Positions 37,544 to 46,790 of a DNA stretch of 64,000 bases are shown here, piece after piece. Positions within the stretch are counted from its first letter, which is position 1; each line of letters begins with the position of its first letter. The translations under genes and the position numbers were made by a program. The stretch comes from Mammaliicoccus stepanovicii (lineage in GTDB: Bacteria > Bacillota > Bacilli > Staphylococcales > Staphylococcaceae). The notes beneath the pieces are model-generated. The model was not told the DNA's origin. It was given only the letters and a program-made list of their open reading frames with translations, and did no database searches. The DNA is taken from NCBI RefSeq assembly GCF_002902525.1, contig NZ_PPQZ01000043.1:1-64000 (forward strand), in the 5' to 3' direction.

Positions 37544-37559
37544 ATGAAAGCGTTATCAT
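37544..37559 (+). promoter_or_regulatory. cre site inside the fad operon
   Basis: ATGAAAGCGTTATCAT fits WTGNAANCGNWNNCWW completely. It lies 20 bases before fadD and begins 11 bp downstream of the start of TTTACA (37533-37538). This indicates a CcpA-controlled internal promoter or a CcpA roadblock. Confidence 0.75.
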
Positions 37560-37578
37560 AAAAATGGAGGTTATATAT

Positions 37579-38784
37579 ATGACTAATAAAGATGAAGTAT
37601 TAAAAGCGTTATTCCCAGAGGATATCTTAAAAACATCTAAAGATTTAACAGAAGGTGAGGTTAAGTTTTTAAAGCAATTAAATGACTTATTAGAAGAAAA
37701 ATATCGTTCTTCCATTAACGATCATTGGGTAAATGCAACTGTGCCAGAAGATTTCTTTGAAGACATGGGGAAATTAAACTATTTCCACAATCCATTATTA
37801 TTTGAAGGACGTGAAGGTGAAAAAACACCAAGTCAGTTATTCCAATTTTTCATGTCATACGTTATTGCTCGATTTGATGTTTCGCTTGTTACATTACTAG
37901 GTGTTCATCAAGGGTTAGGACATAATTCATTCTTATTTGGTGGAAGTAAAGAACAAATCGCATACTACTTACCAAAGTTACAAACACATGAACTAAGAAC
38001 GTGCTTTGCACTGACAGAACCAGAACATGGTTCAGATGTTGCTGGAGGATTAGAAACGACAGCAAAACGTGATGGAGACAAATGGATTATTAATGGTGCC
38101 AAAAAATGGATCGGTGGAGCAAACGTGGCTGATGTTATTCCTTTATATGCGGTAGATGTTGATACAGGTAAACCAAAAGGATTTATTATTAGACCTGAGC
38201 AAGAAGGCGTAGAAATTGATGTTATTGAAAATAAAATTGCGTTACGTATCATACCAAATACAAATATTAAATTAACAAATGTTGAAGTTAAAGAGGAAGA
38301 TAGACTTCAAAATATTAATGGATTTAAAGATATTGCAAAAATACTTTACTCAACACGTGCTGGTGTTGCTTACATGGCAACTGGTGCAATGGCTGGAGCA
38401 TTACGCGCGACGTTAGATTACGTAACGGAACGTAAACAATTTGGTAAAGAAATTAGTAAATACCAATTAATACAAGAGAAGCTTGCGATGATGCAAGGAA
38501 ACTTGGCACAAGCAATGGCAACATGTGCACAATTAGCTAGAATGCAAGCAAAAGGTGAGTATGACGAAGTTGCAACATCTGCAGCAAAAATGATGAACGC
38601 TTTAAGATTAAGAGAATCAGTCGCTATGGGACGTGGTATTACAGGGGGTAACGGAATTTTAGCTGAATATGATATTGCTAGATTCTTCTCAGATGCTGAA
38701 GCGGTTTACACATATGAGGGTACACATGAAATTAATGCATTATTAATAGGTAGAGCCTTAACGGGTGATTCAGCATTTATTTAA
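37579..38784 (+). CDS. fadD: Acyl-CoA dehydrogenase, S. aureus FadD type
   Basis: The 401-residue FAD enzyme makes the trans-2 double bond in acyl-CoA. Seen: CFALTEPEHGSDVAGG, the WIINGAKKWIGG flavin-side motif, RKQFGKEISKYQLIQ, GGNGILAEYDIARFFSDAEA and the catalytic glutamate in YTYEGTHEIN near the C-terminus. ATG 37579 is chosen because the upstream ATG 37564 is part of ATGGAGG, the ribosome-binding site. The name follows S. aureus usage. A 65-base gap with a cre site separates it from fadE, so it may also have its own promoter. Confidence 0.9.
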   Translation: MTNKDEVLKALFPEDILKTSKDLTEGEVKFLKQLNDLLEEKYRSSINDHWVNATVPEDFFEDMGKLNYFHNPLLFEGREGEKTPSQLFQFFMSYVIARFDVSLVTLLGVHQGLGHNSFLFGGSKEQIAYYLPKLQTHELRTCFALTEPEHGSDVAGGLETTAKRDGDKWIINGAKKWIGGANVADVIPLYAVDVDTGKPKGFIIRPEQEGVEIDVIENKIALRIIPNTNIKLTNVEVKEEDRLQNINGFKDIAKILYSTRAGVAYMATGAMAGALRATLDYVTERKQFGKEISKYQLIQEKLAMMQGNLAQAMATCAQLARMQAKGEYDEVATSAAKMMNALRLRESVAMGRGITGGNGILAEYDIARFFSDAEAVYTYEGTHEINALLIGRALTGDSAFI

Positions 38785-38836
38785 GTTTACTGAGTAACAA
38801 TTAGAAATCTCAGAATACAATTTTGGAGGACTTTTT

Positions 38837-41092
38837 ATGACGATAAGAAAAGCAACCGTATTAGGTGCAGGTACAATGGGGAGTCAGATTGCTGCACTAC
38901 TGGTAAATGCAGGGCTAAAAGTTAAATTACTAGATATAGTGATAGATGAGAAAGATCCTAATAAAATTTCGAAGAAAGCTTACGAGATTATAACAGATAA
39001 GAAACGACCATTATTATTTGATTTAGAAACAGCATCTAATTTGAGTTATGGTAACTTTAATGATGACTTAAATGAAGATGACACAGATATTTATATAGAA
39101 GCGGTTAAAGAAGAATTAGACATTAAACATCAAGTATGGAAACAAGTGACTAAAGTTGCTAAAGATGATGCAATATTTGCTACAAATACATCTGGTATTC
39201 CTATTGAGGCAATAGCAAAAGTGTTTGAAGCTGGTGCTAAAGAACGTTTTCTAGGTGTACATTTCTTTAATCCACCTCGCATTATGAAATTGGTTGAGAT
39301 CATTCCAAATGCAAGTACTTCTGATAGCGTAGTAGAACAAACGCAATGTTTTGTTGAAGATGTGTTAGGCAAAGGTGTTGTTGTTGCTAATGATGTACCT
39401 GGTTTTGTAGCTAACCGCGTAGGAACACAAACGATGAATGATGTTATGTATAGAGGTGAAGAACAAGGACTTTCAATTGTTGAAGTCGATGCATTAACTG
39501 GACGTTCGATTGGGAGACCAGGTACAGGTACGTATGGACTATCAGATTTAGTAGGTTTAGATATTGCAGTTACAGTGATTAAAGGACTTCAACAAGTTCC
39601 TGAAGAAAAACCATACTTCAAAGATACTAAACTAGCTGAGACATTATATGAACAAGGTGCCTTAGGTCGCAAAACGAAACAAGGCTTTTATAAAAAAGAT
39701 AAAAAGAAAAAGCTAGTATTTGATATAAATAAGAATGATTATATTGAACCAGAAATGCCACAATTAGAGATACTTTCAAAATTCAAAAAAGATTTAGAAG
39801 CGAATTTAGATGTTATCTTTAATGCCGAAGACAAAGGTGGAAAATTCTTATGGGAAACTTTAAGAAATAATTTCTATTATTCAGCAATAAATGTTCCTAA
39901 AGCTGCAGCAGATTTTAAAGATATAGACCGTGCACTCGTATGGGGCTTTAACTGGAAGAAAGGTCCATTCCAACTATGGGACCTAATGGGATTTGAAAGA
40001 GTTAAAGATCGTATGAAAGCAGAATTAGGGGAATTACCAGAATGGATTGAAAAACAAACTGAACCATTCTACAAAGATGGAGAGTCAATCGAACGTATGA
40101 CACCAATATCAGCATTTGTAGATCGCGAAATATGGAATAGAGAAGACTCTAGTTTATCCGTAGCAAATAAAGACCAATTATTACTAAAAATTCAGAGTAA
40201 AAATAATATCATTTCTGATAATTTTGCGAACGATTTAATTGAATCAATCGACTTATTAGAAAGAGAAGATTATACTAGCATGGTTTTATATGCGGATGGT
40301 AATAACTTTAGTGTTGGTGCTAACTTAAATTTAATGAAATTAGCACATGAACAAAATAGTGTAGAAAAATCAGTTGGTCCTGCAATAGATAATTTACACG
40401 AAAGTTTCGGACGTATGAAATACGCTTTAAAACCAATCGTAACTGCTATTCAAGGTAGAGCGCTTGGTGGTGGTTGTGAAGTAGTTCTGCATTCACCTTA
40501 TGTAGTGGCATCAAGTGAAACTTATATAGGATTAGTAGAGACTGGAGTAGGGTTACTACCAAGTGGTGGCGGTCTTGCAGAATTTACAGACCGTATATTG
40601 CGATCTAATCATAAAAATGATGATAAACAAGAATCTATTATTAAAGTATTAATGAATGTTGGACTAGCTAAAGTATCAACTAATGCGTATGAAGCAAGAC
40701 GATTAGGTTATTTACGTGAAACGGATACAATTATCTTTAATAAAGATAAGCGTGTTGAAGTAGCACTTAATAAAGCGAGATTCTTATCAGAGACGAATTA
40801 TATACCTAAGCCAAAAGCACAATATTATGCATTAGGTAGAGATTTCAAGGCACTCGCGCAAGCTCAATTAGACGCTCAACGTGTCGGTCACTTTATAAGT
40901 GATTATGATTATGAAATCACGATGAAAGTAGCACATATATTATCAGGTGGAGATTTACCTCGTAATACGTTAGTGAATCAAAGATATATTCAGTTACTAG
41001 AAAGAGAAGGTTTCTTATCATTACTAAATAATAAAAAAACATATGACCGTATTACCCATATGTTAGAAAAAGGTAAACCACTACGTAATTAG
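38837..41092 (+). CDS. fadB: Bifunctional 3-hydroxyacyl-CoA dehydrogenase / enoyl-CoA hydratase
   Basis: The 751-residue enzyme catalyses hydration and NAD-dependent oxidation in beta-oxidation. The dehydrogenase comes first (GAGTMGSQIAALLVNAG, residues 10-26; HFFNPPRIMKLVEII; VPGFVANRVG) and the hydratase-like crotonase domain is C-terminal (about 440-650, ALGGGCEVVLHSPYV and ETGVGLLPSGGG), the reverse of E. coli FadB order. This layout matches the B. subtilis FadN/staphylococcal FadB type. A GGAGG site precedes the ATG. Confidence 0.92.
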   Translation: MTIRKATVLGAGTMGSQIAALLVNAGLKVKLLDIVIDEKDPNKISKKAYEIITDKKRPLLFDLETASNLSYGNFNDDLNEDDTDIYIEAVKEELDIKHQVWKQVTKVAKDDAIFATNTSGIPIEAIAKVFEAGAKERFLGVHFFNPPRIMKLVEIIPNASTSDSVVEQTQCFVEDVLGKGVVVANDVPGFVANRVGTQTMNDVMYRGEEQGLSIVEVDALTGRSIGRPGTGTYGLSDLVGLDIAVTVIKGLQQVPEEKPYFKDTKLAETLYEQGALGRKTKQGFYKKDKKKKLVFDINKNDYIEPEMPQLEILSKFKKDLEANLDVIFNAEDKGGKFLWETLRNNFYYSAINVPKAAADFKDIDRALVWGFNWKKGPFQLWDLMGFERVKDRMKAELGELPEWIEKQTEPFYKDGESIERMTPISAFVDREIWNREDSSLSVANKDQLLLKIQSKNNIISDNFANDLIESIDLLEREDYTSMVLYADGNNFSVGANLNLMKLAHEQNSVEKSVGPAIDNLHESFGRMKYALKPIVTAIQGRALGGGCEVVLHSPYVVASSETYIGLVETGVGLLPSGGGLAEFTDRILRSNHKNDDKQESIIKVLMNVGLAKVSTNAYEARRLGYLRETDTIIFNKDKRVEVALNKARFLSETNYIPKPKAQYYALGRDFKALAQAQLDAQRVGHFISDYDYEITMKVAHILSGGDLPRNTLVNQRYIQLLEREGFLSLLNNKKTYDRITHMLEKGKPLRN

Positions 41093-41124
41093 TATTGAGC
41101 GGAAATAAGAGAGGATGGATATCA

Positions 41125-42309
41125 ATGCAAGATGCATATATAGTAGCATACGGACGTTCTGCAGCTGGGAAAGCAAAAGGAGGTGCGTTATTTCATGAAA
41201 GACCTGATGAAGTGGCTGCACAAGTATTAAAAGGTGTACTAAAGAAAGTAGAAGGATCATTTGATCCAAGTATGGTGCAAGATGTTATTGTCGGTAATTC
41301 ATTTCCAGAAGGATTACAAGGGCAAAATATTGCACGTTCAATCGCATTATTAGCAGGATTACCAGAAGAAGTACCTGGACAAACTGTTAACCGTTATTGT
41401 TCATCTGGCTTACAAACAATTGCTATTGCAGCAAATGAAATTATGTCTGAACAAGCGGATGTATTAGTAGCTGGCGGTGTAGAATTAATGAGTGCTGTCC
41501 CAATGGGAGGCAATGAACCTACTAATAACCCATTATTACAAGAAGCAGATTCAGGCGTTTCATATCCTATGGGATTAACTGCTGAAATGGTTGCAGATGA
41601 GTATCAAATTTCAAGAGAAGCACAAGATAAATACGCAGTTGAAAGTCATAGACGTGCCAAAGAAGCTCAAGATGCAGGTAAATTTGAGGATGAAATTATT
41701 CCAATCGATGTGCATAAAGTAAGCTATGGGCCAAATGGACCACAAGTAACGAAAGAAGTGTTTAAAGAAGATGAATTAATTAGAGCAGATACAAATTTAG
41801 AAGCTTTATCCAAGTTAAGAACATTATTTAAAGCAGATGGAACAGTTACAGCTGGTACATCAGCGCCACTTACAGATGGAGCTGGATTTGTTGTATTGAT
41901 GTCAGGAGATAAAGTGAAAGAATTAGGCATTAAACCAATCGCTAAATTTGTAGGATTTAAAGCAGTAGGTGTAAACCCTAAATTGATGGGAATTGGACCT
42001 GCTTATGCAATCCCAGAAGTACTAGAATTAGCTAATCTATCGATAGATGATATCGATTTAGTTGAACTCAATGAAGCGTTCGCTTCACAAACAGTAGCTT
42101 CTATTAATAAAGTTGGATTAGATTTAAACAAGACAAATGTAAACGGTGGTGCCATAGCTTTAGGTCATCCACTTGGCGCAACTGGCGCTATGTTAACTGG
42201 GAAGTTACTATCAGAAATGAAGAAAAGACCAGACACTAAATACGGCATGGTTACAATGTGTATAGGTGTTGGTATGGGTGCAGCAGGTATATTTGAATAT
42301 GTAAGATAA
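41125..42309 (+). CDS. fadA: 3-ketoacyl-CoA thiolase
   Basis: The 394-residue thiolase cleaves 3-ketoacyl-CoA to acetyl-CoA and a shortened acyl-CoA. The nucleophilic Cys is in VNRYCSSGLQTIA (about residue 92), the catalytic His in GGAIALGHPLGATGA and the second Cys in MVTMCIGVGMGAA. ATG 41125 gives the normal thiolase N-terminus (MQDAYIVAYGRSA); the TTG at 41095 would add ten residues with no family counterpart. GAGAGG lies upstream. Last gene of the fad operon. Confidence 0.93.
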   Translation: MQDAYIVAYGRSAAGKAKGGALFHERPDEVAAQVLKGVLKKVEGSFDPSMVQDVIVGNSFPEGLQGQNIARSIALLAGLPEEVPGQTVNRYCSSGLQTIAIAANEIMSEQADVLVAGGVELMSAVPMGGNEPTNNPLLQEADSGVSYPMGLTAEMVADEYQISREAQDKYAVESHRRAKEAQDAGKFEDEIIPIDVHKVSYGPNGPQVTKEVFKEDELIRADTNLEALSKLRTLFKADGTVTAGTSAPLTDGAGFVVLMSGDKVKELGIKPIAKFVGFKAVGVNPKLMGIGPAYAIPEVLELANLSIDDIDLVELNEAFASQTVASINKVGLDLNKTNVNGGAIALGHPLGATGAMLTGKLLSEMKKRPDTKYGMVTMCIGVGMGAAGIFEYVR

Positions 42310-42354
42310 ACATTTCAAAGAAAGCTTGAGATATCATTCCTTTCAGTCATAATC

Positions 42355-42400
42355 AAAACGAGAAAATCACGATAAAAAGTGATTTTCTCGTTTTTTCATG
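42355..42400 (+). terminator. Intrinsic terminator of the fad operon
   Basis: AAAACGAGAAAATCAC (42355-42370) and its exact complement (42379-42394), followed by T residues. Confidence 0.9.
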
Positions 42401-42412
42401 AGTGGACATTTT

Positions 42413-42655
42413 TAATGGATAAATTGTGGTTCAACTTTTGGGAAATAGGCAAAGTCATGGAATAAGTCGGAAGTTAATCCACGAAATGGGCAAAGTCATG
42501 GAATAAGTCGGAAGTTAATCCACGAAATGGGCAAAGTCATGGAATAAGTCGGAAGTTAATCCACGAAATAGGCAAAGTCATGGAATAAGTAGGAAGTTAA
42601 TCCACGAAATAGGCAATGTCATGGAATAACTCGATAGTTAATCCACGAGATAGTG
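42413..42655. repeat. Tandem repeat array, 41-bp period, five units (array B)
   Basis: GTCATGGAATAA recurs at 42454, 42495, 42536, 42577 and 42618, always 41 bases apart. The units also share GTTAATCCACGA. A decayed sixth unit precedes them (about 42413-42450). Within each unit TGGAATAA and TTAATCCA form an imperfect palindrome. It lies directly behind the fad terminator. There are no spacers, so it is not CRISPR. Confidence 0.9.
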
Positions 42656-42809
42656 ATATTAGTGATTCATAGTAAAAATATTTTCAAGCTTTGAAAATAT
42701 ATTCTAATATAAACAATAAGTGTCTTTACAAGTGTTATTCATTGGTGTTTAACGGTTTTTATTCTAGGATAGTCATATAGACAATAAATTTATGTTTTTT
42801 TACACATTG

Positions 42810-42825
42810 ATGTAAGCGTTTGCTT
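42810..42825 (+). promoter_or_regulatory. cre site upstream of the sugar-oxidation operon
   Basis: ATGTAAGCGTTTGCTT fits the cre consensus completely. It begins 11 bp downstream of the start of TTTACA (42799-42804), the same geometry as at fadD, and 42 bases before the first gene. Confidence 0.8.
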
Positions 42826-42866
42826 ATGTGGAAAAATCATTAAAAAATATATAAGGGGATGAACAT

Positions 42867-43946
42867 ATGAGTTTGAATATTGGGATTATCGGATGTGGTG
42901 GTATTGCAAATGGGAAGCATCTACCAAGTTTAGAGAAGATTGATGAAGTAAATATTGTTGCATTTTGTGATATTGATATTGAAAAAGCTAAAGCAGCAGC
43001 AAACGAATACGGAACAAGAGAAGCAAAGGTATACACAGATTATAAAGAACTATTAAAAGATAGTAAGATTGACATTATTCATGTTTGTACGCCTAATAGC
43101 TCGCATAAAGAATTAACAGTAGCTTCCCTAGATGCAGGCAAACATGTCATGTGTGAAAAACCTATGGCTAAATCAACTGAAGAAGCGCAAGAGATGATAG
43201 ATGCAGCTAAACGCAATAATAAGAAATTGACAATAGGCTATCAAAATCGGTTCAGACCAGATAGCCAATATTTACATAATGTAACCGAGCGCGGTGATTT
43301 AGGTGATATATATTTTGCTAAAGCACATGCAATACGTAGAAGAGCAGTACCTACTTGGGGGGGATTCTTAGATGAAGAAAAGCAAGGTGGAGGTCCATTA
43401 ATTGATATCGGAACACATGCATTAGATCTGACATTGTGGATGATGGATAATTATGAACCTGAATCTGTCATGGGTTCAACTTTCCACAAATTAGGTAAAA
43501 AAGAAAATGCCGCAAATGCATGGGGATCTTGGGATCCAAAGAAATTCAAAGTTGAAGATTCTGCATTTGGATTCATTAAGATGAAAAATGGTGCGACAAT
43601 TTTCTTAGAGTCTAGTTGGGCGCTCAATTCGTTAGAAGTTGATGAAGCAAAATGTTCACTTTCAGGGACTGAAGGTGGAGCAGATATGAAAGACGGATTG
43701 AGAATTCATGGAGAAGATTTCGGGTCTTTATACACAACACAAGTAGAACTTGAAAATAAAGGCGTAGATTTCTATGAAGGTGAAAAAGTTGATGAAGCTT
43801 TCGTAGAAGCACGTAGTTGGATTGATAGTATATTGAATGATACAGATCCAGTCGTAAAACCTGAGGAAGCGATTGTTATTACGCAAATATTAGAAGCGAT
43901 TTATGAGTCCAATCAAACTGGTGAGGCAGTATATTTTGATAAATAA
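42867..43946 (+). CDS. Gfo/Idh/MocA-family sugar oxidoreductase
   Basis: A 359-residue NAD(P)-dependent dehydrogenase. Rossmann start IGIIGCGGIANGKHLPSL (about 5-22), the family signature MCEKPMAKS (EKP near residue 95), and the catalytic block GGGPLIDIGTHALDLTLWMM with Asp and His. The substrate is a sugar, inositol or a glycoside. Together with the ThuA-like and isomerase-like genes downstream it resembles 3-keto-sugar pathways (YcjS/ThuB-like oxidation at C3) rather than inositol catabolism, as no iolBCD genes are present. A GGGG site precedes the ATG and a cre lies upstream. Confidence 0.88.
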   Translation: MSLNIGIIGCGGIANGKHLPSLEKIDEVNIVAFCDIDIEKAKAAANEYGTREAKVYTDYKELLKDSKIDIIHVCTPNSSHKELTVASLDAGKHVMCEKPMAKSTEEAQEMIDAAKRNNKKLTIGYQNRFRPDSQYLHNVTERGDLGDIYFAKAHAIRRRAVPTWGGFLDEEKQGGGPLIDIGTHALDLTLWMMDNYEPESVMGSTFHKLGKKENAANAWGSWDPKKFKVEDSAFGFIKMKNGATIFLESSWALNSLEVDEAKCSLSGTEGGADMKDGLRIHGEDFGSLYTTQVELENKGVDFYEGEKVDEAFVEARSWIDSILNDTDPVVKPEEAIVITQILEAIYESNQTGEAVYFDK

Positions 43947-43961
43947 TTTAGGAGGGACTAT

Positions 43962-44678
43962 ATGAATATTACAGTATGGAATGAATTTAGACATGAGGTA
44001 GAAAGTGAAGAAATTAAAGCTGTTTATCCAGATGGCATACACAATGTTATTGCTGAGTTTTTAAGTGTAGATCATGACGTTAAGACTGCTACTTTAGATG
44101 AGGAATCGCACGGATTAACAGATGATGTCTTGAAAAACACAGATGTATTAATTTGGTGGGGCCATAAAGCACATGACGAAGTAGCTGATGAAGTGGTAGA
44201 GAAAGTAAAGCAACGCGTGCTAGACGGGATGGGATTGATTGTATTACATTCAGGACATTTCTCAAAAATTTTCAAGAGTCTTATGGGAACAACATGCGAT
44301 TTGAAATGGCGCGAAGCAGACGATAAAGAACGATTATGGGTTGTTGATCCAACGCATCCTATAACTGCAGGATTGGGTGAGTATATCGAACTAGAAAAAG
44401 AAGAAATGTATGGAGAACATTTTGATATTCCAGCACCAGATGAAACGGTATTTATAAGCTGGTTCGAAGGTGGAGAAGTATTCCGAAGCGGTGCTACATT
44501 TAAAAGAGGGAACGGCAAGATTTTCTATTTTAGACCGGGTCATGAAAGTTATCCAACTTATTACAACAAAGACATTCAACAAGTCATAAAGAATAGTGTA
44601 ATATGGGCGGAAAATCAGCAAACACCTAAACATAAATATGGAAACAGTAAACCTCTAGAAGAAATTAGTAAGAAATAA
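43962..44678 (+). CDS. ThuA-like domain protein (trehalose-utilisation family)
   Basis: A 238-residue cytoplasmic protein of the ThuA/glutamine-amidotransferase-like fold, lacking a nucleophilic Cys of the amidotransferases. Seen: [32 protein letters not shown] and the C-terminal [16 protein letters not shown]. ThuA proteins act with Gfo/Idh partners on 3-keto-disaccharides in rhizobia. The neighbours here make the same kind of role likely, but the chemistry is inferred. Fifteen bases separate it from the preceding gene. Confidence 0.85.
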   Translation: MNITVWNEFRHEVESEEIKAVYPDGIHNVIAEFLSVDHDVKTATLDEESHGLTDDVLKNTDVLIWWGHKAHDEVADEVVEKVKQRVLDGMGLIVLHSGHFSKIFKSLMGTTCDLKWREADDKERLWVVDPTHPITAGLGEYIELEKEEMYGEHFDIPAPDETVFISWFEGGEVFRSGATFKRGNGKIFYFRPGHESYPTYYNKDIQQVIKNSVIWAENQQTPKHKYGNSKPLEEISKK

Positions 44679-44694
44679 ATTAGGAGATAAGACG

Positions 44695-45739
44695 ATGGAA
44701 ACTTTAAAAGTAGGTATCATTGGTGTAGGTGGTATTGCTCAGAATAGACATATTCCTGCTCTGAAGAAATTAGACCATTTAGTAGAAATTGTAGGTGTGC
44801 AAGATATTAATTATGAACTGTCTCAACAAGTTGCATCAGAGCATAAAATTCCTCGAGTATTTCAAGAATACAAAGATATGTTTGAAGTAGTTGATGCGGT
44901 CATTAATTTGTACACCAAATAAATTTCATTCAGTCATTAGTTGTGCAGCTTTAGATTCAGGTGTACATGTATTTTGTGAAAAACCGATGGCAATGAATAA
45001 AGAAGAATGTGACATAATGCTCGAAGCTTCTAAACGAGCTAATAAATTATTAGCAATTGGTTATCACTATAGATTTACCGATGCTGCGATAACGGCGCAT
45101 CGTGCTATTGAAGAAGGTGTAGTAGGAGATCATTTAGTTACGAGAGTTCAAGCATTACGAAGACGAAAAGTACCCGGTTGGGGTGTGTTTACAAATAAAG
45201 AACTTCAAGGTGGTGGGAGCCTTATAGATTATGGTTGTCATTTATTAGATTTATCAATGTGGTTGTTAAGAGATGCCAAACCAGTTGAAGTTTTAGGTAA
45301 AACTTACAACCGTCTTAGCAAAATTCCTAACCAAATAAATGATTGGGGGACGTTTGATAGTGAAACATTTGAAGTAGACGACCACGTATCTAGTTTTATT
45401 ACTTTTGAAGATGGTTCCTCGATGCAGTTTGAATGTTCTTGGTCAGCAAATATTAAAGAAGATAATATACATTTGAGTATGTCAGGCGTTGATGGTGGTT
45501 TAAACGTATACCCATTTGAAATATATCAACCTAGATTTGGAACGTTCTTTAAAGAAGAAGCGGTTGCTGATCATAATGAAGATGTAGCAGCAGAGCGTCA
45601 AACTGCCAATTTTGTGAAAAGTTGTTTAGGTCTTGAAACATTGGTCGTTCAACCAAAAGAAGCAAGACGTGTGAGTACAATCATTGATGCAATATATAAA
45701 AGTAGTGAAACAGGAAAAAGTGTACGAATCGAGTATTAA
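44695..45739 (+). pseudogene. Second Gfo/Idh/MocA oxidoreductase, broken by a +1 frameshift
   Basis: The N-terminal part (METLKVGIIGVGGIAQNRHI, to DAVINLYTK) stops at 44922. The rest of the protein continues in another frame (ICTPNKFHSVISCAALDSG, then FCEKPMAMN and GGGSLIDYGCHLLDLSMWLL) to 45739. Removing one A at 44905-44906 restores DAVIICTPNKF, exactly the family wording, and a protein of about 347 residues, so the break is one inserted base. All other motifs are intact, so the event is recent or a sequencing error. A start for the second part alone would lose the NAD-binding strand. Confidence 0.88.
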
Positions 45740-45762
45740 TAAATTTTAAAGGAGTGACACAA

Positions 45763-46731
45763 ATGAAAATAGGTGTATTTACAGTACTATTTCAAGATAA
45801 AACTTTTGAAGAAATGTTAGATCATGTTGCAAATTCGGGATTAAAAATGGTAGAAATCGGAACTGGCGGTAATCCTGGTAATCATTTTTGTAATGTAGAT
45901 GAGTTGTTAGAAGATGAGAATAAGCGAGCAGCATTTATGAAAGCTATAACAGATCGTGGTTTAGAAATCAGTGCATTTAGTTGTCATAATAATCCGGTTT
46001 CTCCGAATGAAGAGGAAGCACAAGAAGCACATGAAACATTTATTAAATCGGTTAAACTTGCTTCAATATTAGGAGTACCCGTTGTAAATACTTTTTCAGG
46101 GATACCTGGTTCTGATGAAGAGGCGAAATATCCAAATTGGCCTGTGACACCTTGGCCAACAGCGTATTCAGAAATATTGGAATGGCAATGGGAGAAGAAG
46201 TTAATTCCATATTGGAAAGAAGCAGCTCAATTTGCTAAAGATCATAATGTCAAAATAGGTATTGAATTACATGCAGGATTCTCGGTACATACACCACATA
46301 CTTTATTAAAATTAAGAGAAGCAACGAATGATGCAATAGGAGCAAATCTTGATCCAAGTCATTTATGGTGGCAAGGTATAGACCCAGTTGCCGCAATTAA
46401 AATTTTAGGTAAAGCAAATGCGATACATCATTTTCATGCTAAAGATACATATATTGACCAAGAAAATGTTAATATGTATGGCTTAACAGATATGCAACCA
46501 TATGGGTCGGTACAATCAAGAGCATGGACATTTAGAACGGTTGGATATGGTCATAGCCCGCAAGTATGGGGCGATATTATTAGTGCTTTAAGAATTAACG
46601 GTTATGATTACGCGGTTAGTATCGAGCATGAAGATCCAATCATGTCTGTCGAAGAAGGATTCCAAAAAGCAGCCCAAAATCTGCAATCAGTAAATATTAA
46701 TGAATCCCTCGGTAATATGTGGTGGACTTAA
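45763..46731 (+). CDS. Sugar phosphate isomerase/epimerase-like TIM-barrel protein
   Basis: A 322-residue xylose-isomerase-like TIM barrel (AP-endonuclease 2 superfamily, as IolE, YcjR and Hyi). MKIGVFTVLFQDKTFEEML at the start, FSCHNNPVSPN, IGIELHAGFSVH, GANLDPSHLWWQG and HHFHAKDTYID supply the metal-binding Glu, Asp and His residues in the expected order. YcjR-type members epimerise 3-keto-sugars, which fits the oxidoreductases of this operon. ATG 45763 follows AAGGAGTGACACAA; GTG 45754 overlaps that site. Last gene of the operon. Confidence 0.88.
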   Translation: MKIGVFTVLFQDKTFEEMLDHVANSGLKMVEIGTGGNPGNHFCNVDELLEDENKRAAFMKAITDRGLEISAFSCHNNPVSPNEEEAQEAHETFIKSVKLASILGVPVVNTFSGIPGSDEEAKYPNWPVTPWPTAYSEILEWQWEKKLIPYWKEAAQFAKDHNVKIGIELHAGFSVHTPHTLLKLREATNDAIGANLDPSHLWWQGIDPVAAIKILGKANAIHHFHAKDTYIDQENVNMYGLTDMQPYGSVQSRAWTFRTVGYGHSPQVWGDIISALRINGYDYAVSIEHEDPIMSVEEGFQKAAQNLQSVNINESLGNMWWT

Positions 46732-46742
46732 TAATAAACATG

Positions 46743-46785
46743 AAGCACCTCGACATTGTGTAAATGCATGTCGAGGTGCTTTGTA
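46743..46785 (+). terminator. Intrinsic terminator of the sugar-oxidation operon
   Basis: AAGCACCTCGACAT (46743-46756) pairs with ATGTCGAGGTGCTT (46768-46781). The trailing T-run is short. Confidence 0.82.
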
Positions 46786-46790
46786 ATGAA

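Noticed and set aside
42413-42655. CRISPR array
   Set aside because: The repeats are back to back with a fixed 41-bp period and no variable spacers, and no cas genes are present.
42867-46731. Inositol catabolic (iol) operon
   Set aside because: Gfo/Idh and IolE-like proteins occur, but iolB, iolC, iolD, iolA and an inositol transporter are absent and a ThuA-like gene is present.
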